A stretch of 64,000 bases of DNA, taken from positions 1 through 64,000 of the forward strand of contig DATMRS010000014.1 of assembly GCA_035566015.1 (NCBI GenBank), given 5' to 3'. The position numbers and the translations under genes were made by a program. Within the stretch, counting starts at the first letter, position 1. The number at the start of each line of letters is the position of its first letter. This document shows, in pieces, positions 34,912 through 44,364 of this stretch. The stretch is from DATMRS01 sp035566015. Lineage in GTDB: Bacteria; Pseudomonadota; Alphaproteobacteria; Sphingomonadales; Sphingomonadaceae. Under the pieces are notes generated by a model. It was not told where the DNA came from. It saw only the letters and a program-made list of their open reading frames with translations, and did not search any database.

Positions 34912-36228
34912 ATGACCAACGATCCGCGGGCGATCATCGACGAATCGCCTATGAGTTCATTCCAGATTGTCGCGGTTGCGATCACCATCGCGCTCAATGC
35001 ACTGGACGGCTTCGACGTGCTGGCGATCAGTTTCGCCGCGCCGGGCATTGCCGCCGAATGGGGCATCGACCGCGCGGAACTGGGCATCGTCCTGTCGATG
35101 GAACTGATCGGCATGGCGCTCGGCTCGCTGCTGATCGGCGGCATTGCGGACCGGATCGGCAGACGGCCGACGATCCTCGGCTGCCTTGCGGTCATGGCGT
35201 CGGGCATGCTGCTGTGCACGCTCGCCCACAATATCCTCGTCCTGTGCCTCCTGCGGGTGGCGACCGGCCTCGGCATAGGCGGTGTGCTGGCGGCGATCAA
35301 CGCGATGGCCGCAGAATATGCCAATGCGAAGCGCCGCAACCTCGCGATCAGCATCATGGCGATCGGCTATCCGCTGGGCGCGATCGTCGGCGGCTCGATC
35401 GCGGCTCTGCTGCTGCGCCATCATGACTGGCGCATCATCTTCCTGTTCGGCGGCACCGTCTCCGCGCTGCTGATCCCGATCGTCCTGTGGCGCATGCCCG
35501 AATCGATCGCCTTCCTCGTCCAGAAGCGGCCCGCCAACGCGCTCGATCGGGTAAACGCCACATTGAAGCGCATGGGGCATCGCCTGGTGGACGCCCTGCC
35601 CGCCCCGACGGCGGCCGAAGATGCGCACAGCCTCGTCGATATCTTCAGGCCGGGGCTGCGCCATATCACCATCGCGCTGACGGCGGCCTATTTCCTCCAT
35701 GTCGCGACCTTCTATTTCGTCCTGAAATGGGTGCCCAAGATCGTGTTCGACATGGGCTTCGATCCGTCCTCGGCGGCGGGCGTGCTCGTCTGGGCGAATG
35801 TCGGCGGCGCGGTCGGCGGCGCGGTATTTGGCCTTTTCGCGGCATGGATCGGCTTGCGGCCGTTGACGATCTTCGTCCTCGCCATGTCGACGGTGATGGT
35901 CATGCTGTTCGGCCATAGCGCGGCGTCGATCGGTTCGCTCGCTCTGGTCGCCGCGATCGCGGGCTTCTTCACCAACGCCGGCATCGTCGGGCTCTATGCG
36001 CTGCTGGCGCAATCCTTCCCCACCCATGTGCGCGCGACGGGAACGGGCTTCGCGATCGGCATCGGCCGCGGCGGATCGGCACTGTCGCCGATCATCGCGG
36101 GCTTTCTGTTCGAAGCCGGGCTGCCGCTGTCGATCGTCGCGACGATCATGGCCTGCGGCTCCATCCTGGGCGTCGGCGCGCTGCTGACGCTCGGCCTTCG
36201 CGCACATCGTCTATCGGCTTCGCGCTGA
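34912..36228 (+). CDS. MFS transporter, aromatic acid:H+ symporter (AAHS) type
   Basis: A 438-residue 12-TM transporter. The AAHS features are the DGFDVLAISFAAPGI motif in TM1 (about residues 27-41), where the Asp is functionally important in PcaK-type proteins, and GGIADRIGRRPT after TM2. The C-terminal half has VRATGTGFAIGIGRGG. Substrates of relatives are aromatic or short organic acids. A GGGGGAGA ribosome site lies 3 bp before the ATG. It precedes the quinohemoprotein dehydrogenase in the same direction by 63 bp, which suggests linked uptake and oxidation. Confidence 0.86.
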   Translation: MTNDPRAIIDESPMSSFQIVAVAITIALNALDGFDVLAISFAAPGIAAEWGIDRAELGIVLSMELIGMALGSLLIGGIADRIGRRPTILGCLAVMASGMLLCTLAHNILVLCLLRVATGLGIGGVLAAINAMAAEYANAKRRNLAISIMAIGYPLGAIVGGSIAALLLRHHDWRIIFLFGGTVSALLIPIVLWRMPESIAFLVQKRPANALDRVNATLKRMGHRLVDALPAPTAAEDAHSLVDIFRPGLRHITIALTAAYFLHVATFYFVLKWVPKIVFDMGFDPSSAAGVLVWANVGGAVGGAVFGLFAAWIGLRPLTIFVLAMSTVMVMLFGHSAASIGSLALVAAIAGFFTNAGIVGLYALLAQSFPTHVRATGTGFAIGIGRGGSALSPIIAGFLFEAGLPLSIVATIMACGSILGVGALLTLGLRAHRLSASR

Positions 36229-36291
36229 GACAAGAAGGCCGCGCCGCCTTTCTCTAAACGGCACGGCCTGAATGCACCCAGAGGGAAAGAC

Positions 36292-38448
36292 ATGTATCGC
36301 TGGTTCTCGCTTGCCGTCATTCTCGCTACCGCCGCCTGCTCCGGCACGGCGGACAAGCCGCAGCAGGCGAGCGGCCCCGGGCAGGTCGACGCCACGCTGC
36401 TCGTCACGGGGGGTGACAAAGGCGACTGGCCGGCGATCGGCCACAGCTACAAGGAACAGCATTTCAGCCCCCTGACCCAGATCAACGATTCGAACGTCAA
36501 CCAGCTCGGCATCGCCTGGTTCGCGGACCTGCCGGACGCGCGTGGGCAGGAAGCGACACCGGTCGTCGTCGATGGTGTAATGTACCTCTCGGGCGCCTGG
36601 TCGAAGGTCTGGGCGTTCGACGCGGCAACGGGCAAGCAGCTCTGGGCCTATGATCCCGAAGTGCCGAAGGAAACGCTCGTCACCGCCTGCTGCGACGCGG
36701 TGAATCGCGGCGTCGCGGTGTGGAAGGGCAAGGTCTATGTCGGCACGCTCGACGGCCGGCTGGTCGCGCTCGACGCCGGGACAGGCAAGCCGGTCTGGTC
36801 GGTCCAGACCACCGATCGCACCAAGCCCTATACGATCACCGGCGCGCCGCGCGTGGTGAAGGACATGGTGATCATCGGCAATGGCGGTGCCGAGTTCGGC
36901 GTGCGCGGCTATGTCACCGCCTATAACGCGGCGACGGGCGCGAAGAAGTGGCGTTTCTACACCATTCCCAACCCCAATGACACGGCCGACGGCGAGCCTT
37001 CGGACAAGCCTCTCAAGACGATTGCGCGGCCCACCTGGTCCGACAAGGGCCAGTGGAAGGAGTCGGGCGGCGGCGGCACCGTCTGGGATGCGATCGTCTA
37101 CGATCCCGAGCTTGATCTCCTCTATCTCGGCGTCGGCAACGGCAGCCCGTGGAACTATCAGCTCCGTTCGGAGGGCAAGGGCGACAATCTGTTCCTCGGC
37201 TCGGTCGTCGCGATCCGGCCCGAGACGGGCGAATATGTCTGGCACTATCAGGAGACGCGCGGCGATAATTGGGACTTCACGTCGACGCAGCCCATCGTCC
37301 TTGCCGACCTCACGATCGACGGTAAGGCGCGCAAGGTTCTGCTCCACGCGCCCAAGAACGGCTATTTCTATGTAATAGACCGCGCGACGGGTAAGCCGAT
37401 TTCGGCAGATCCTTATGTGAAGGGCATCACCTGGGCCCAGGGTTACGACGCCGAAGGCCGCCCCAAGGCGACCCCCGCCTCGCAATATGGCACCAATCAC
37501 AAATTCTTCCTCGGCGTGCCCGGCGCGATGGGCGCGCATAGCTGGCAGCCGATGGCGTTCAGCCCCAAGACCGGGCTGGTCTATATCCCCGCCAATATCG
37601 CCGGTTTGCCTTATGCGCCGCCAGCCGATGCCGACGATACCAAGCGCAAGGCGCGTGGATTCAATGTCGGCCTGAGCTGGGCGGGCGGCGTGCTGCCGCG
37701 CGATCCCGCGGCGATCAAGGCGACGATCGCCGCGACCAAGGGCGCGCTGATCGCCTGGGATCCGGTGGCGCGCAAGGAGAAGTGGCGCATCAGCTATACG
37801 ACGCCGTGGAACAGCGGCACGCTAGCGACGGCAGGCAACCTCGTCTTCCAAGGATCGGCGACCGCCGAGTTCCAGGCCTTTGCGGCGGATTCGGGCAAGA
37901 AGCTGTTCTCGCTTCCCGTCCAGTCGGGCGTGCTCGCGGCCCCCTCCACCTACAGCGTGAAGGGTGAGCAATATGTCGCCTTCACCACCAGCCATGGCGG
38001 CGTATTCGCGCTCGCGCCGGGCAAGGTGGGCGGCGCCTATAACCGCATTCCCAACATCCCGCGCGTGATCGTCCTGAAACTGGGCGGCAAGGCGCAGCTT
38101 CCGCCGCCTCCGCCGCAGGAAGATATCCCGCTCAATCCGCCGCCGTCGACGGGCAGCAAGGCGCAGATCGAGACTGGACTTGGCCTCTACGCGCGCTACT
38201 GCTCCGTCTGCCACGGCGACAGCGCTACTTCGGGCGGCACCAATCCCGATCTTCGCCACTCGGGCGCGCTCGCCGATGCCGATACGTGGAAGTCGATCGT
38301 TATCGACGGTGTCCTCAAGGACAATGGCATGGTCAGCTTCTCGCCGGTGCTGACGCCGGAGCAGGCCAACGAGATACGGCTGTACGTCATCGATCAGGCG
38401 AATTGGGACAAGGCGCACCCTGTGGCGTCGCCCAAGCCCGTCCAATAA
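36292..38448 (+). CDS. PQQ-dependent alcohol dehydrogenase, quinohemoprotein type II
   Basis: A 718-residue exported enzyme: N-terminal signal with possible lipobox ATAAC (Cys17), an eight-bladed propeller with the adjacent cysteines TACCDAVNRG (about residues 128-137) next to PQQ, calcium/PQQ ligands in NGGAEFGV and NGSPWNY, the catalytic Asp in RGDNWDFTS, and a C-terminal cytochrome c domain with CSVCHGD (about 639). It should oxidise alcohols in the periplasm and pass electrons to cytochrome c. No pqq synthesis genes are in the window. A strong terminator follows. Confidence 0.92.
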   Translation: MYRWFSLAVILATAACSGTADKPQQASGPGQVDATLLVTGGDKGDWPAIGHSYKEQHFSPLTQINDSNVNQLGIAWFADLPDARGQEATPVVVDGVMYLSGAWSKVWAFDAATGKQLWAYDPEVPKETLVTACCDAVNRGVAVWKGKVYVGTLDGRLVALDAGTGKPVWSVQTTDRTKPYTITGAPRVVKDMVIIGNGGAEFGVRGYVTAYNAATGAKKWRFYTIPNPNDTADGEPSDKPLKTIARPTWSDKGQWKESGGGGTVWDAIVYDPELDLLYLGVGNGSPWNYQLRSEGKGDNLFLGSVVAIRPETGEYVWHYQETRGDNWDFTSTQPIVLADLTIDGKARKVLLHAPKNGYFYVIDRATGKPISADPYVKGITWAQGYDAEGRPKATPASQYGTNHKFFLGVPGAMGAHSWQPMAFSPKTGLVYIPANIAGLPYAPPADADDTKRKARGFNVGLSWAGGVLPRDPAAIKATIAATKGALIAWDPVARKEKWRISYTTPWNSGTLATAGNLVFQGSATAEFQAFAADSGKKLFSLPVQSGVLAAPSTYSVKGEQYVAFTTSHGGVFALAPGKVGGAYNRIPNIPRVIVLKLGGKAQLPPPPPQEDIPLNPPPSTGSKAQIETGLGLYARYCSVCHGDSATSGGTNPDLRHSGALADADTWKSIVIDGVLKDNGMVSFSPVLTPEQANEIRLYVIDQANWDKAHPVASPKPVQ

Positions 38449-38460
38449 GGAAGAGCAACG

Positions 38461-38485
38461 CCCCGGCTTCGGCCGGGGTTTTGTT
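38461..38485 (+). terminator. Rho-independent terminator of the alcohol dehydrogenase gene
   Basis: A perfect 7-bp GC stem with a TTCG tetraloop, CCCCGGC-TTCG-GCCGGGG at 38461-38478, is followed by TTTTGTT. It begins 13 bp after the stop codon of the dehydrogenase gene. Confidence 0.9.
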
Positions 38486-38657
38486 ATGCCCGATTCGCGA
38501 TCGGCAAATCCACGGCCTTTGTACGACGCGCGGGCAACGCCGCCTAATTGGGCAAAGCCTGCCTAAATTTCGTGCACCCTGGGGCCATCTGCCATATTGT
38601 TCGGCAGGCGATGCGCCACGGCGTGCGCGAAAACCCAGTCTTCTTGCGCTGCACCAT

Positions 38658-38673
38658 TTGGCACGCTTATTGA
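38658..38673 (+). promoter_or_regulatory. Sigma-54-type (-24/-12) promoter for glnBA
   Basis: TTGGCACGCTTATTGA matches the sigma-54 consensus (TGGCACG-N4-TTGC) at all fixed positions except the last C of TTGC, which is A here. The GG at 38660-38661 and the G at 38672 have the required spacing. It ends 37 bp before the glnB ATG. This predicts RpoN/NtrC control of glnB and perhaps glnA by nitrogen status. An NtrC site was not clearly resolved upstream. Confidence 0.65.
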
Positions 38674-38710
38674 AAGACGCGCGACAGCGTTCGGACGGGA
38701 GGGAACGCCC

Positions 38711-39049
38711 ATGAAGAAGATCGAAGCCATCATCAAACCGTTCAAGCTCGATGAGGTGAAAGAGGCGCTCCACGAAGTCGGCGTGTCAGGCATCACCGTC
38801 ACCGAGGCGAAAGGGTTCGGCCGCCAGAAAGGGCATACAGAGCTGTATCGCGGCGCCGAATATGTCGTCGACTTCCTGCCGAAGGTGAAGCTGGAAGTGG
38901 TCGTCGACGATGCGATCGCCGACCGGGTGGTCGAGGCGATCCAGAACGCGGCACAGACCGGCCGGATCGGCGACGGCAAGATTTTCGTGATCCCCGTGGA
39001 AAGCGCGCTGCGCATCCGCACCGGGGAAACCGGCTCCGACGCGATCTGA
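38711..39049 (+). CDS. glnB: Nitrogen regulatory protein PII
   Basis: PII senses 2-oxoglutarate, ATP and glutamine status. The 112-residue protein begins MKKIEAIIKPFKLDEVKEAL, has the uridylylation tyrosine in TELYRGAEY (Tyr51), the T-loop around it and the C-terminal signature GDGKIFVIPVESALRIRTGE (B and C loops). It lies 56 bp upstream of glnA in the same direction and behind a sigma-54-like promoter. Known partners GlnD (uridylyltransferase) and NtrBC are not in the window, but GlnE is. Confidence 0.97.
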   Translation: MKKIEAIIKPFKLDEVKEALHEVGVSGITVTEAKGFGRQKGHTELYRGAEYVVDFLPKVKLEVVVDDAIADRVVEAIQNAAQTGRIGDGKIFVIPVESALRIRTGETGSDAI

Positions 39050-39105
39050 GGCCGCGCCCGCGGCTTTGGAATCGGGTTCATACTTTCACTAGGAAGGCGA
39101 GTATC

Positions 39106-40518
39106 ATGGCCAACACGGCGGCTGACGTACTGAAGCTTATCGCGGACAATGAGGTCGAGTGGATCGACCTGCGCTTTACCGACCCCAAGGGCAAGTGGCA
39201 GCACCTGACCATGTGCCAGAACGTCGTCGGCGAGGACGAACTGACCGACGGCTTCATGTTCGACGGCTCTTCGATCGAAGGCTGGAAGGCGATCAACGAG
39301 AGCGACATGATCCTCAAGCCGGATCTCGACGCCATCTACATGGACCCCTTCTCGGCCACCCCGATGTTGATCCTCATCTGCGACATCGTCGAGCCGTCGA
39401 CCGGCGAGCTTTACTCGCGCGATCCGCGCTCCACCGCGCGCCGCGCCGAGGCTTATGTCAAGAATCTGGGCGTGGGCGACACCGTCTACGTCGGCCCTGA
39501 AGCCGAATTCTTCATGTTCGACGACGTCCGCTTCGAGAACAATTATTCGACCAGCTATTACAAGATCGACGATGTCGAGCTGCCGACCAACACCGGCACC
39601 AAATATGAAGGCGGGAACCTCGCCCATCGGCCGCGCGCCAAGGGCGGCTATTTCCCCGTCGCACCGGTCGACAGCGCCGTCGACATCCGCGGCGAGATGG
39701 TTTCGACGATGCTCGAGCTCGGCCTGCCGATGGACAAGCATCATCATGAGGTGGCCGCCGCGCAGCATGAGTTGGGCCTCACCTTCGGCACGCTGGTGAC
39801 GACGGCGGATCGCATGCAGGTCTACAAGTACGTCGTCCATCAGGTCGCCCATGCCTATGGCAAGACGGCGACGTTCATGCCGAAACCGATCAAGGAGGAT
39901 AACGGCTCGGGCATGCACACCCATCTGTCGATCTGGAACGGATCGACGCCGCTCTTTGCCGGCAACGGCTATGCTGGCCTGTCCGATCTCGCCCTCTATT
40001 TCATCGGCGGCATCATCCGGCACGCGAAGGCGGTGAACGCCTTCACCAACCCGTCGACCAACAGCTACAAGCGTCTGGTGCCGGGCTATGAGGCGCCCGT
40101 CCTGCTTGCTTATTCGGCGCGCAACCGTTCGGCGTCGTGCCGCATTCCTTATGGCGCGGGCGCGCGGGCGAAGCGCGTCGAGGTGCGTTTCCCCGATGCG
40201 ACGGCGAACCCTTATCTCGCTTATTCGGCGCTGCTGATGGCCGGCCTCGACGGGATCGAGAACCGCATCCATCCGGGCGAGGCGATGGATAAGAACCTCT
40301 ACGATCTGCCGCCCGAGGAGCTGAAGAACGTCCCCACCGTCTGCGCGTCGCTGCGCGAGGCGCTGGAGGAGTTGGACAAGGATCGCGCCTTCCTCACCAA
40401 GGGCGATGTCTTTTCCGACGATCAGATCGACGCCTTCATCGAAATCAAGATGGCCGAGGTGCTGCGGTGGGAGACGACCCCGTCGCCCGTCGAATACGAC
40501 ATGTATTACAGCGCCTGA
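39106..40518 (+). CDS. glnA: Glutamine synthetase, type I
   Basis: GlnA makes glutamine from glutamate, ammonia and ATP as a dodecamer. The 470-residue protein has FDGSSIEGWKAINESDM, the metal-binding GPEAEFFMFDD, the ATP-binding KPIKEDNGSGMHTHLS and NRSASCRIP. Tyr in DKNLYDLPPEEL (about residue 398) corresponds to the adenylylation site of GSI-beta enzymes, so it should be controlled by GlnE. A strong terminator follows the gene. Confidence 0.97.
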   Translation: MANTAADVLKLIADNEVEWIDLRFTDPKGKWQHLTMCQNVVGEDELTDGFMFDGSSIEGWKAINESDMILKPDLDAIYMDPFSATPMLILICDIVEPSTGELYSRDPRSTARRAEAYVKNLGVGDTVYVGPEAEFFMFDDVRFENNYSTSYYKIDDVELPTNTGTKYEGGNLAHRPRAKGGYFPVAPVDSAVDIRGEMVSTMLELGLPMDKHHHEVAAAQHELGLTFGTLVTTADRMQVYKYVVHQVAHAYGKTATFMPKPIKEDNGSGMHTHLSIWNGSTPLFAGNGYAGLSDLALYFIGGIIRHAKAVNAFTNPSTNSYKRLVPGYEAPVLLAYSARNRSASCRIPYGAGARAKRVEVRFPDATANPYLAYSALLMAGLDGIENRIHPGEAMDKNLYDLPPEELKNVPTVCASLREALEELDKDRAFLTKGDVFSDDQIDAFIEIKMAEVLRWETTPSPVEYDMYYSA

Positions 40519-40540
40519 CGCATTCCGCCTCGAAAGGCCC

Positions 40541-40578
40541 GGCCCCCGTCGAGCGATCGGCGGGGGCCTTGCTTTTTT
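40541..40578 (+). terminator. Rho-independent terminator after glnA
   Basis: An 8-bp perfect stem GGCCCCCG (40541-40548) and CGGGGGCC (40561-40568) with a 12-base loop is followed by TTGCTTTTTT. It begins 22 bp after the glnA stop codon. Confidence 0.9.
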
Positions 40579-40691
40579 CTGGTCCGCAGGCACGCCCCAA
40601 CGCCATGGCCCCCTTTCGTACTTGACATCGCAATGCTCTGCGGCTGAACCCGTCCGCCCTTTCCCCCGGCCCCAAGTCTAAGAGGACAGCC

Positions 40692-41939
40692 ATGACCGAT
40701 CCCAAAAGCCGCGCCGACGCGCCCGCCTTCGCGATCGGGTTCCGGGAGTTCGTCGCGCTCATCGCCTCGCTGATGGCTATCAATGCGCTGGGCATCGATT
40801 CGATGCTGCCGGCGCTCCCTGCGATGGGCCACGCGCTGGGGATCACCGACGAAAATCAGCGGCAGTGGATCATTGCCGCCTACATGTTCGGCTTCGGATC
40901 GAGCCAGCTCGTCTATGGGCCGCTCGCCGATCGCTACGGGCGCAAGGCCATCCTCACCGTCTCGCTCAGCCTGTTTGCGCTGATGAGCCTCGCCTGCGCC
41001 TTCGCGTGGGATTTCGAGACGATCATTATCGCGCGCGTCCTCCAGGGCGTGGCCGCCGCCGCGTCGCGCGTGCTGGCGATTTCGATCGTGCGCGATCGCT
41101 ATTCGGGGCGGCAGATGGCGCGCGTGATGTCGTTGTCGTTCATCGTCTTCCTCGCGGTGCCGATCCTCGCGCCCAGCATCGGCCAGATCATCATGCTGTT
41201 CACCCCCTGGTGGGGGATATTTCTCCTCCTCGCGGTCTTCGCAACCAGTGTCGTGGCCTGGGCGTTGCTGCGCCTGCCCGAAACGCTGCACCCCGAGGAT
41301 CGCCGGCCGATCGACGCGGCGGACCTGTGGGGCGCCATCCGCATGGTGCTCGGTCAGCGCTTTTCGCTGGGCTATACGATCGCGTCGACGCTGCTGTTCG
41401 GCAGCCTGCTGGGCTTCATCAATTCGGTGCAGCAGATTTTCACCGACATCTTCCATGCCGCCAACCTGTTCACGACGATCTTCGCCTGCATCGCCGCGTT
41501 CATGGGGATCGCCTCCTACACCAACTCGCGGATCGTCGAGAAATTGGGCACGCGCGTCGTCTCGCACAGCGCGGTGATCGGCTTCACGCTCGTCTCGGGG
41601 CTGCACGTCGCCGTCATCCTCGCGGGCCATGAATCGATCTGGTCTTTCTCGATCTTCCAGGCATTGACGATGGGTTGCTTCGGCCTTGCCGGCTCGAACT
41701 TCGGATCGATGGCGATGGAGCCGGTCGGTCATATCGCGGGCACGGCCTCGTCGATCCAGGGCTTCATCTCCACGATCGGCGGCGCCGCGATCGGCATCGT
41801 CATCGGCCAGAACTTCGACGGCACCACCCTGCCCGTCGCATTCGGTTATTTCGCGCTCGGCCTCGCCGCCATCCTGGTGGTGCTGGTGACGGAAAAGGGA
41901 CGATTGTTCCGCCCGCATCACGCGGTTGCCGCCGCCTGA
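40692..41939 (+). CDS. MFS transporter, Bcr/CflA-type drug exporter
   Basis: A 415-residue 12-TM transporter of the Bcr/CflA group: IDSMLPALPAMGHALG in TM1 (about residues 36-51), YGPLADRYGRKAIL after TM2, RVLQGVAAAASRVLAISIVRDR in TM4-5 (the antiporter motif C region) and WGIFLLLAVFA. Such proteins export drugs or small metabolites with proton exchange; the substrate is not known. It lies alone between the glnA terminator and the aldehyde dehydrogenase gene, both in the same direction. Confidence 0.88.
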   Translation: MTDPKSRADAPAFAIGFREFVALIASLMAINALGIDSMLPALPAMGHALGITDENQRQWIIAAYMFGFGSSQLVYGPLADRYGRKAILTVSLSLFALMSLACAFAWDFETIIIARVLQGVAAAASRVLAISIVRDRYSGRQMARVMSLSFIVFLAVPILAPSIGQIIMLFTPWWGIFLLLAVFATSVVAWALLRLPETLHPEDRRPIDAADLWGAIRMVLGQRFSLGYTIASTLLFGSLLGFINSVQQIFTDIFHAANLFTTIFACIAAFMGIASYTNSRIVEKLGTRVVSHSAVIGFTLVSGLHVAVILAGHESIWSFSIFQALTMGCFGLAGSNFGSMAMEPVGHIAGTASSIQGFISTIGGAAIGIVIGQNFDGTTLPVAFGYFALGLAAILVVLVTEKGRLFRPHHAVAAA

Positions 41940-42046
41940 TCCACCGCCAGAATGGTTTCGTTTCGCTAAGAGGCAAGCCGGACGGTTGCCCCCCGCCGGC
42001 GGCGGCCCCATGTGACGATGCGAGCTTCGTTCGGATGAGGGACACA

Positions 42047-43471
42047 ATGAAGAGCTATCTGAAACAATATATCGGCGGCCAATGGGTCGACAGCGAAGGC
42101 GGCCGGCGCCACACCGTCGTCAATCCCGCCACCGAAGAGCCGGTGAGCGAAGTCGTCCTTGGCTCCGCCGCTGACGTCGACAAGGCCGTCGCTGCCGCGC
42201 GCGCCGCCTTCGAAAGCTTTTCGCAGACCACGAAAGAGGAGCGGATCGCGCTGCTCGAGCGGATCACCGAGGAATATAAGAAGCGCATTCCCGATATCGC
42301 GCAGGCGATCTCGGAGGAGATGGGCTGCCCGATTTCGGTCGCCAGCACCGCGCAGTCGGGCTCGGGCCTCGGCCATCTCGGTTCCGCGCTCCAGGCGCTC
42401 AAGGATTTTAGGTTCGAGGAATCGACCGGCGAGAACAAGGTCGTCTATGAGCCGATCGGCGTCGTCGCGCTGATCACGCCGTGGAACTGGCCGATGAACC
42501 AGATCGTCGCCAAGGTCGCCCCCTGCCTTGCGGCGGGCAATTGCGCGATCCTGAAACCGTCGGAGCAGACGCCGGGTTCGGCCGCGATCTTCGCCGAGGT
42601 GCTCGACGCGGCGGGCGTGCCGGCGGGCGTGTTCAACCTCGTTCAGGGCGACGGTCCGGGCGTGGGCGAGGCGCTGGCGCGGCATCCGGGCATCGACATG
42701 ATCAGTTTCACCGGATCGACGCGTGCGGGCATCCAGGTCGCCACCAACGCGGCTGCAACCGTGAAGCGCGTCCATCAGGAGCTGGGCGGCAAATCGCCGA
42801 ACATCATCCTCGAAGGCACCCCGCTCGACGTAGCGCTGCCCGGCGGCATCGGCGGTCTCCTGCTCAACTCGGGCCAGAGCTGCATCGCGCCGACGCGGCT
42901 TCTCGTCCATCGTTCGCAGCATGACGAGGCGGTGGAGAAGATCGCCGGCATGTTCAACGCCACCAAGGTCGACGATCCCGCCAAGGAAGGCGATCATATC
43001 GGCCCGGTCGTCAACAAGCCGCAGTTCGAGAAGATCCAGGGCCTGATCGAAAAGGGCGTGGCCGAAGGCGCGACGCTCGCCGCTGGTGGCCCCGGCCGGC
43101 CGGAGGGCAAGGACAAGGGCTATTATGTCCGCCCGACCCTCTTCGCCAATGTCTCGAACGACATGACGATCGCGCGCGAGGAGATTTTCGGCCCGGTTCT
43201 GGTCGTTATCCCCTATGACAGCGACGAAGAAGCGGTGAAGATCGCCAACGACACGCCTTACGGCCTCGGCGCCTATATCGCCGGCGATCCGGCGCGGGCG
43301 GGCAAGATCGTCCCGAAAATCCGCGCGGGCAGCGTGTTCGTCAACGCCGGCGGGCTCGACTTCAACTCGCCGTTCGGCGGCTATAAGCAGTCTGGCAATG
43401 GCCGCGAGTTCGGCAAGTTCGGCCTCGCGGAGTTCCTCGAAACCAAGTCGGTGATTGGTCAGGTCGTCTGA
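42047..43471 (+). CDS. NAD(P)-dependent aldehyde dehydrogenase
   Basis: A 474-residue ALDH superfamily enzyme: cofactor loop TPWNWPMNQIVAKVAP (about residues 145-160), FTGSTRAGIQ, catalytic Glu in ELGGKSPNIIL (about 246) and catalytic Cys in NSGQSCIAPTR (about 280). It oxidises aldehydes to acids; substrate range is not predictable. GAGGGA five bases upstream supports the ATG at 42047 over the ATG at 42035. It could act after the alcohol dehydrogenase at 36.3 kb, though they are not in one operon. Confidence 0.92.
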   Translation: MKSYLKQYIGGQWVDSEGGRRHTVVNPATEEPVSEVVLGSAADVDKAVAAARAAFESFSQTTKEERIALLERITEEYKKRIPDIAQAISEEMGCPISVASTAQSGSGLGHLGSALQALKDFRFEESTGENKVVYEPIGVVALITPWNWPMNQIVAKVAPCLAAGNCAILKPSEQTPGSAAIFAEVLDAAGVPAGVFNLVQGDGPGVGEALARHPGIDMISFTGSTRAGIQVATNAAATVKRVHQELGGKSPNIILEGTPLDVALPGGIGGLLLNSGQSCIAPTRLLVHRSQHDEAVEKIAGMFNATKVDDPAKEGDHIGPVVNKPQFEKIQGLIEKGVAEGATLAAGGPGRPEGKDKGYYVRPTLFANVSNDMTIAREEIFGPVLVVIPYDSDEEAVKIANDTPYGLGAYIAGDPARAGKIVPKIRAGSVFVNAGGLDFNSPFGGYKQSGNGREFGKFGLAEFLETKSVIGQVV

Positions 43472-43491
43472 TCCTGCCGACCGGATGGAAG

Positions 43492-43528
43492 GCCCGGCCT
43501 GCACCTTCGGGAGCAGGCCGGGCTTTTT
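43492..43528 (+). terminator. Rho-independent terminator after the aldehyde dehydrogenase
   Basis: An 11-bp perfect stem GCCCGGCCTGC (43492-43502) and GCAGGCCGGGC (43513-43523) with a 10-base loop is followed by TTTTT. On the minus strand no T-run follows, so it should stop only plus-strand transcription, even though xth converges on it. Confidence 0.92.
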
Positions 43529-43537
43529 ATATGCGCC

Positions 43538-44323
43538 CTACGCCTCGTCGCGCAGGATCACCCAGGTCGGTGCGTGATCGCTCGCCTTCTCGCGGCCGCG
43601 CGCTTCCTTGTCGACGCCGGCGTCGAGCAGGCGATCGGCCGCCATCGGGCTCAGCAACAGATGATCGATGCGGAAGCCCGCGTCACGCGCCCATGCGCCC
43701 GCCTGATAGTCCCAGAAAGTGTAGACGGGACCCACCGGATGTCGGGCGCGGATCGCGTCGGTCCAACCCTGATAGAGCAAGGTGCGATAAGCGCTGCGGC
43801 TTTCGGGCTGGCTCAATGCGTCGAGCGCCATTGCCCGCGCAGAGAAGACATCGTCGGTGGAATCGGTGGGGATCACATTATAATCGCCCGCGAGCACCAT
43901 GGGCGCCTCCTCTTCGAGCAGGTTTTGTGCGTGCCGGGCGAGCGCGGCGAACCAGGCGAGCTTGTAATCGAATTTCGGCCCCGGCTGGGGATTGCCGTTG
44001 GGCAAATAGATCGCACCCACCACCACGCCATGCACCAAGGCTTCGACATAGCGGCTGTGGCCCGGGTCGGGGTCATCGGGCAAGCCTCGCCGCCGCTCGA
44101 CCGGTTCGGCGCCCCGGCCGAGGATTGCGACGCCGTTGAAGCCCTTCTGCCCGTGCCAGACCGCGCCATAACCCGCATCGCGGATCGCCGCCTCGGGAAA
44201 TTTGGTATCATCGGCCTTGAGTTCCTGCAGGCAGACAATATCGGGCTTCGTCTCCTCCAGCCATTCGAGAAGGCGCGGCAGCCGCGCGTTGATGCCATTG
44301 ACGTTGAAGGTCGCGATTTTCAT
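43538..44323 (-). CDS. xth: Exodeoxyribonuclease III
   Basis: Xth is an AP endonuclease and 3'-5' exonuclease of base excision repair. The 261-residue protein has MKIATFNVNGINAR, the metal-binding Glu in CLQELKADD (about residue 35), the active-site Asp/Asn in LAGDYNVIP and the C-terminal catalytic SDHAPTW. It lies 41 bp downstream of the A-type iron-sulfur protein gene in the same direction. Confidence 0.95.
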   Translation of the reverse strand: MKIATFNVNGINARLPRLLEWLEETKPDIVCLQELKADDTKFPEAAIRDAGYGAVWHGQKGFNGVAILGRGAEPVERRRGLPDDPDPGHSRYVEALVHGVVVGAIYLPNGNPQPGPKFDYKLAWFAALARHAQNLLEEEAPMVLAGDYNVIPTDSTDDVFSARAMALDALSQPESRSAYRTLLYQGWTDAIRARHPVGPVYTFWDYQAGAWARDAGFRIDHLLLSPMAADRLLDAGVDKEARGREKASDHAPTWVILRDEA

Positions 44324-44364
44324 GGGGGCGTTCTAGCCGGCCGTCCCCTTGGCGTCACCCGCGA

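Noticed and set aside
40622..40660. TTGACA before the Bcr-type MFS gene as a sigma-70 promoter.
   Set aside because: No convincing -10 element is found at 16-18 bp, and single -35 matches are common.
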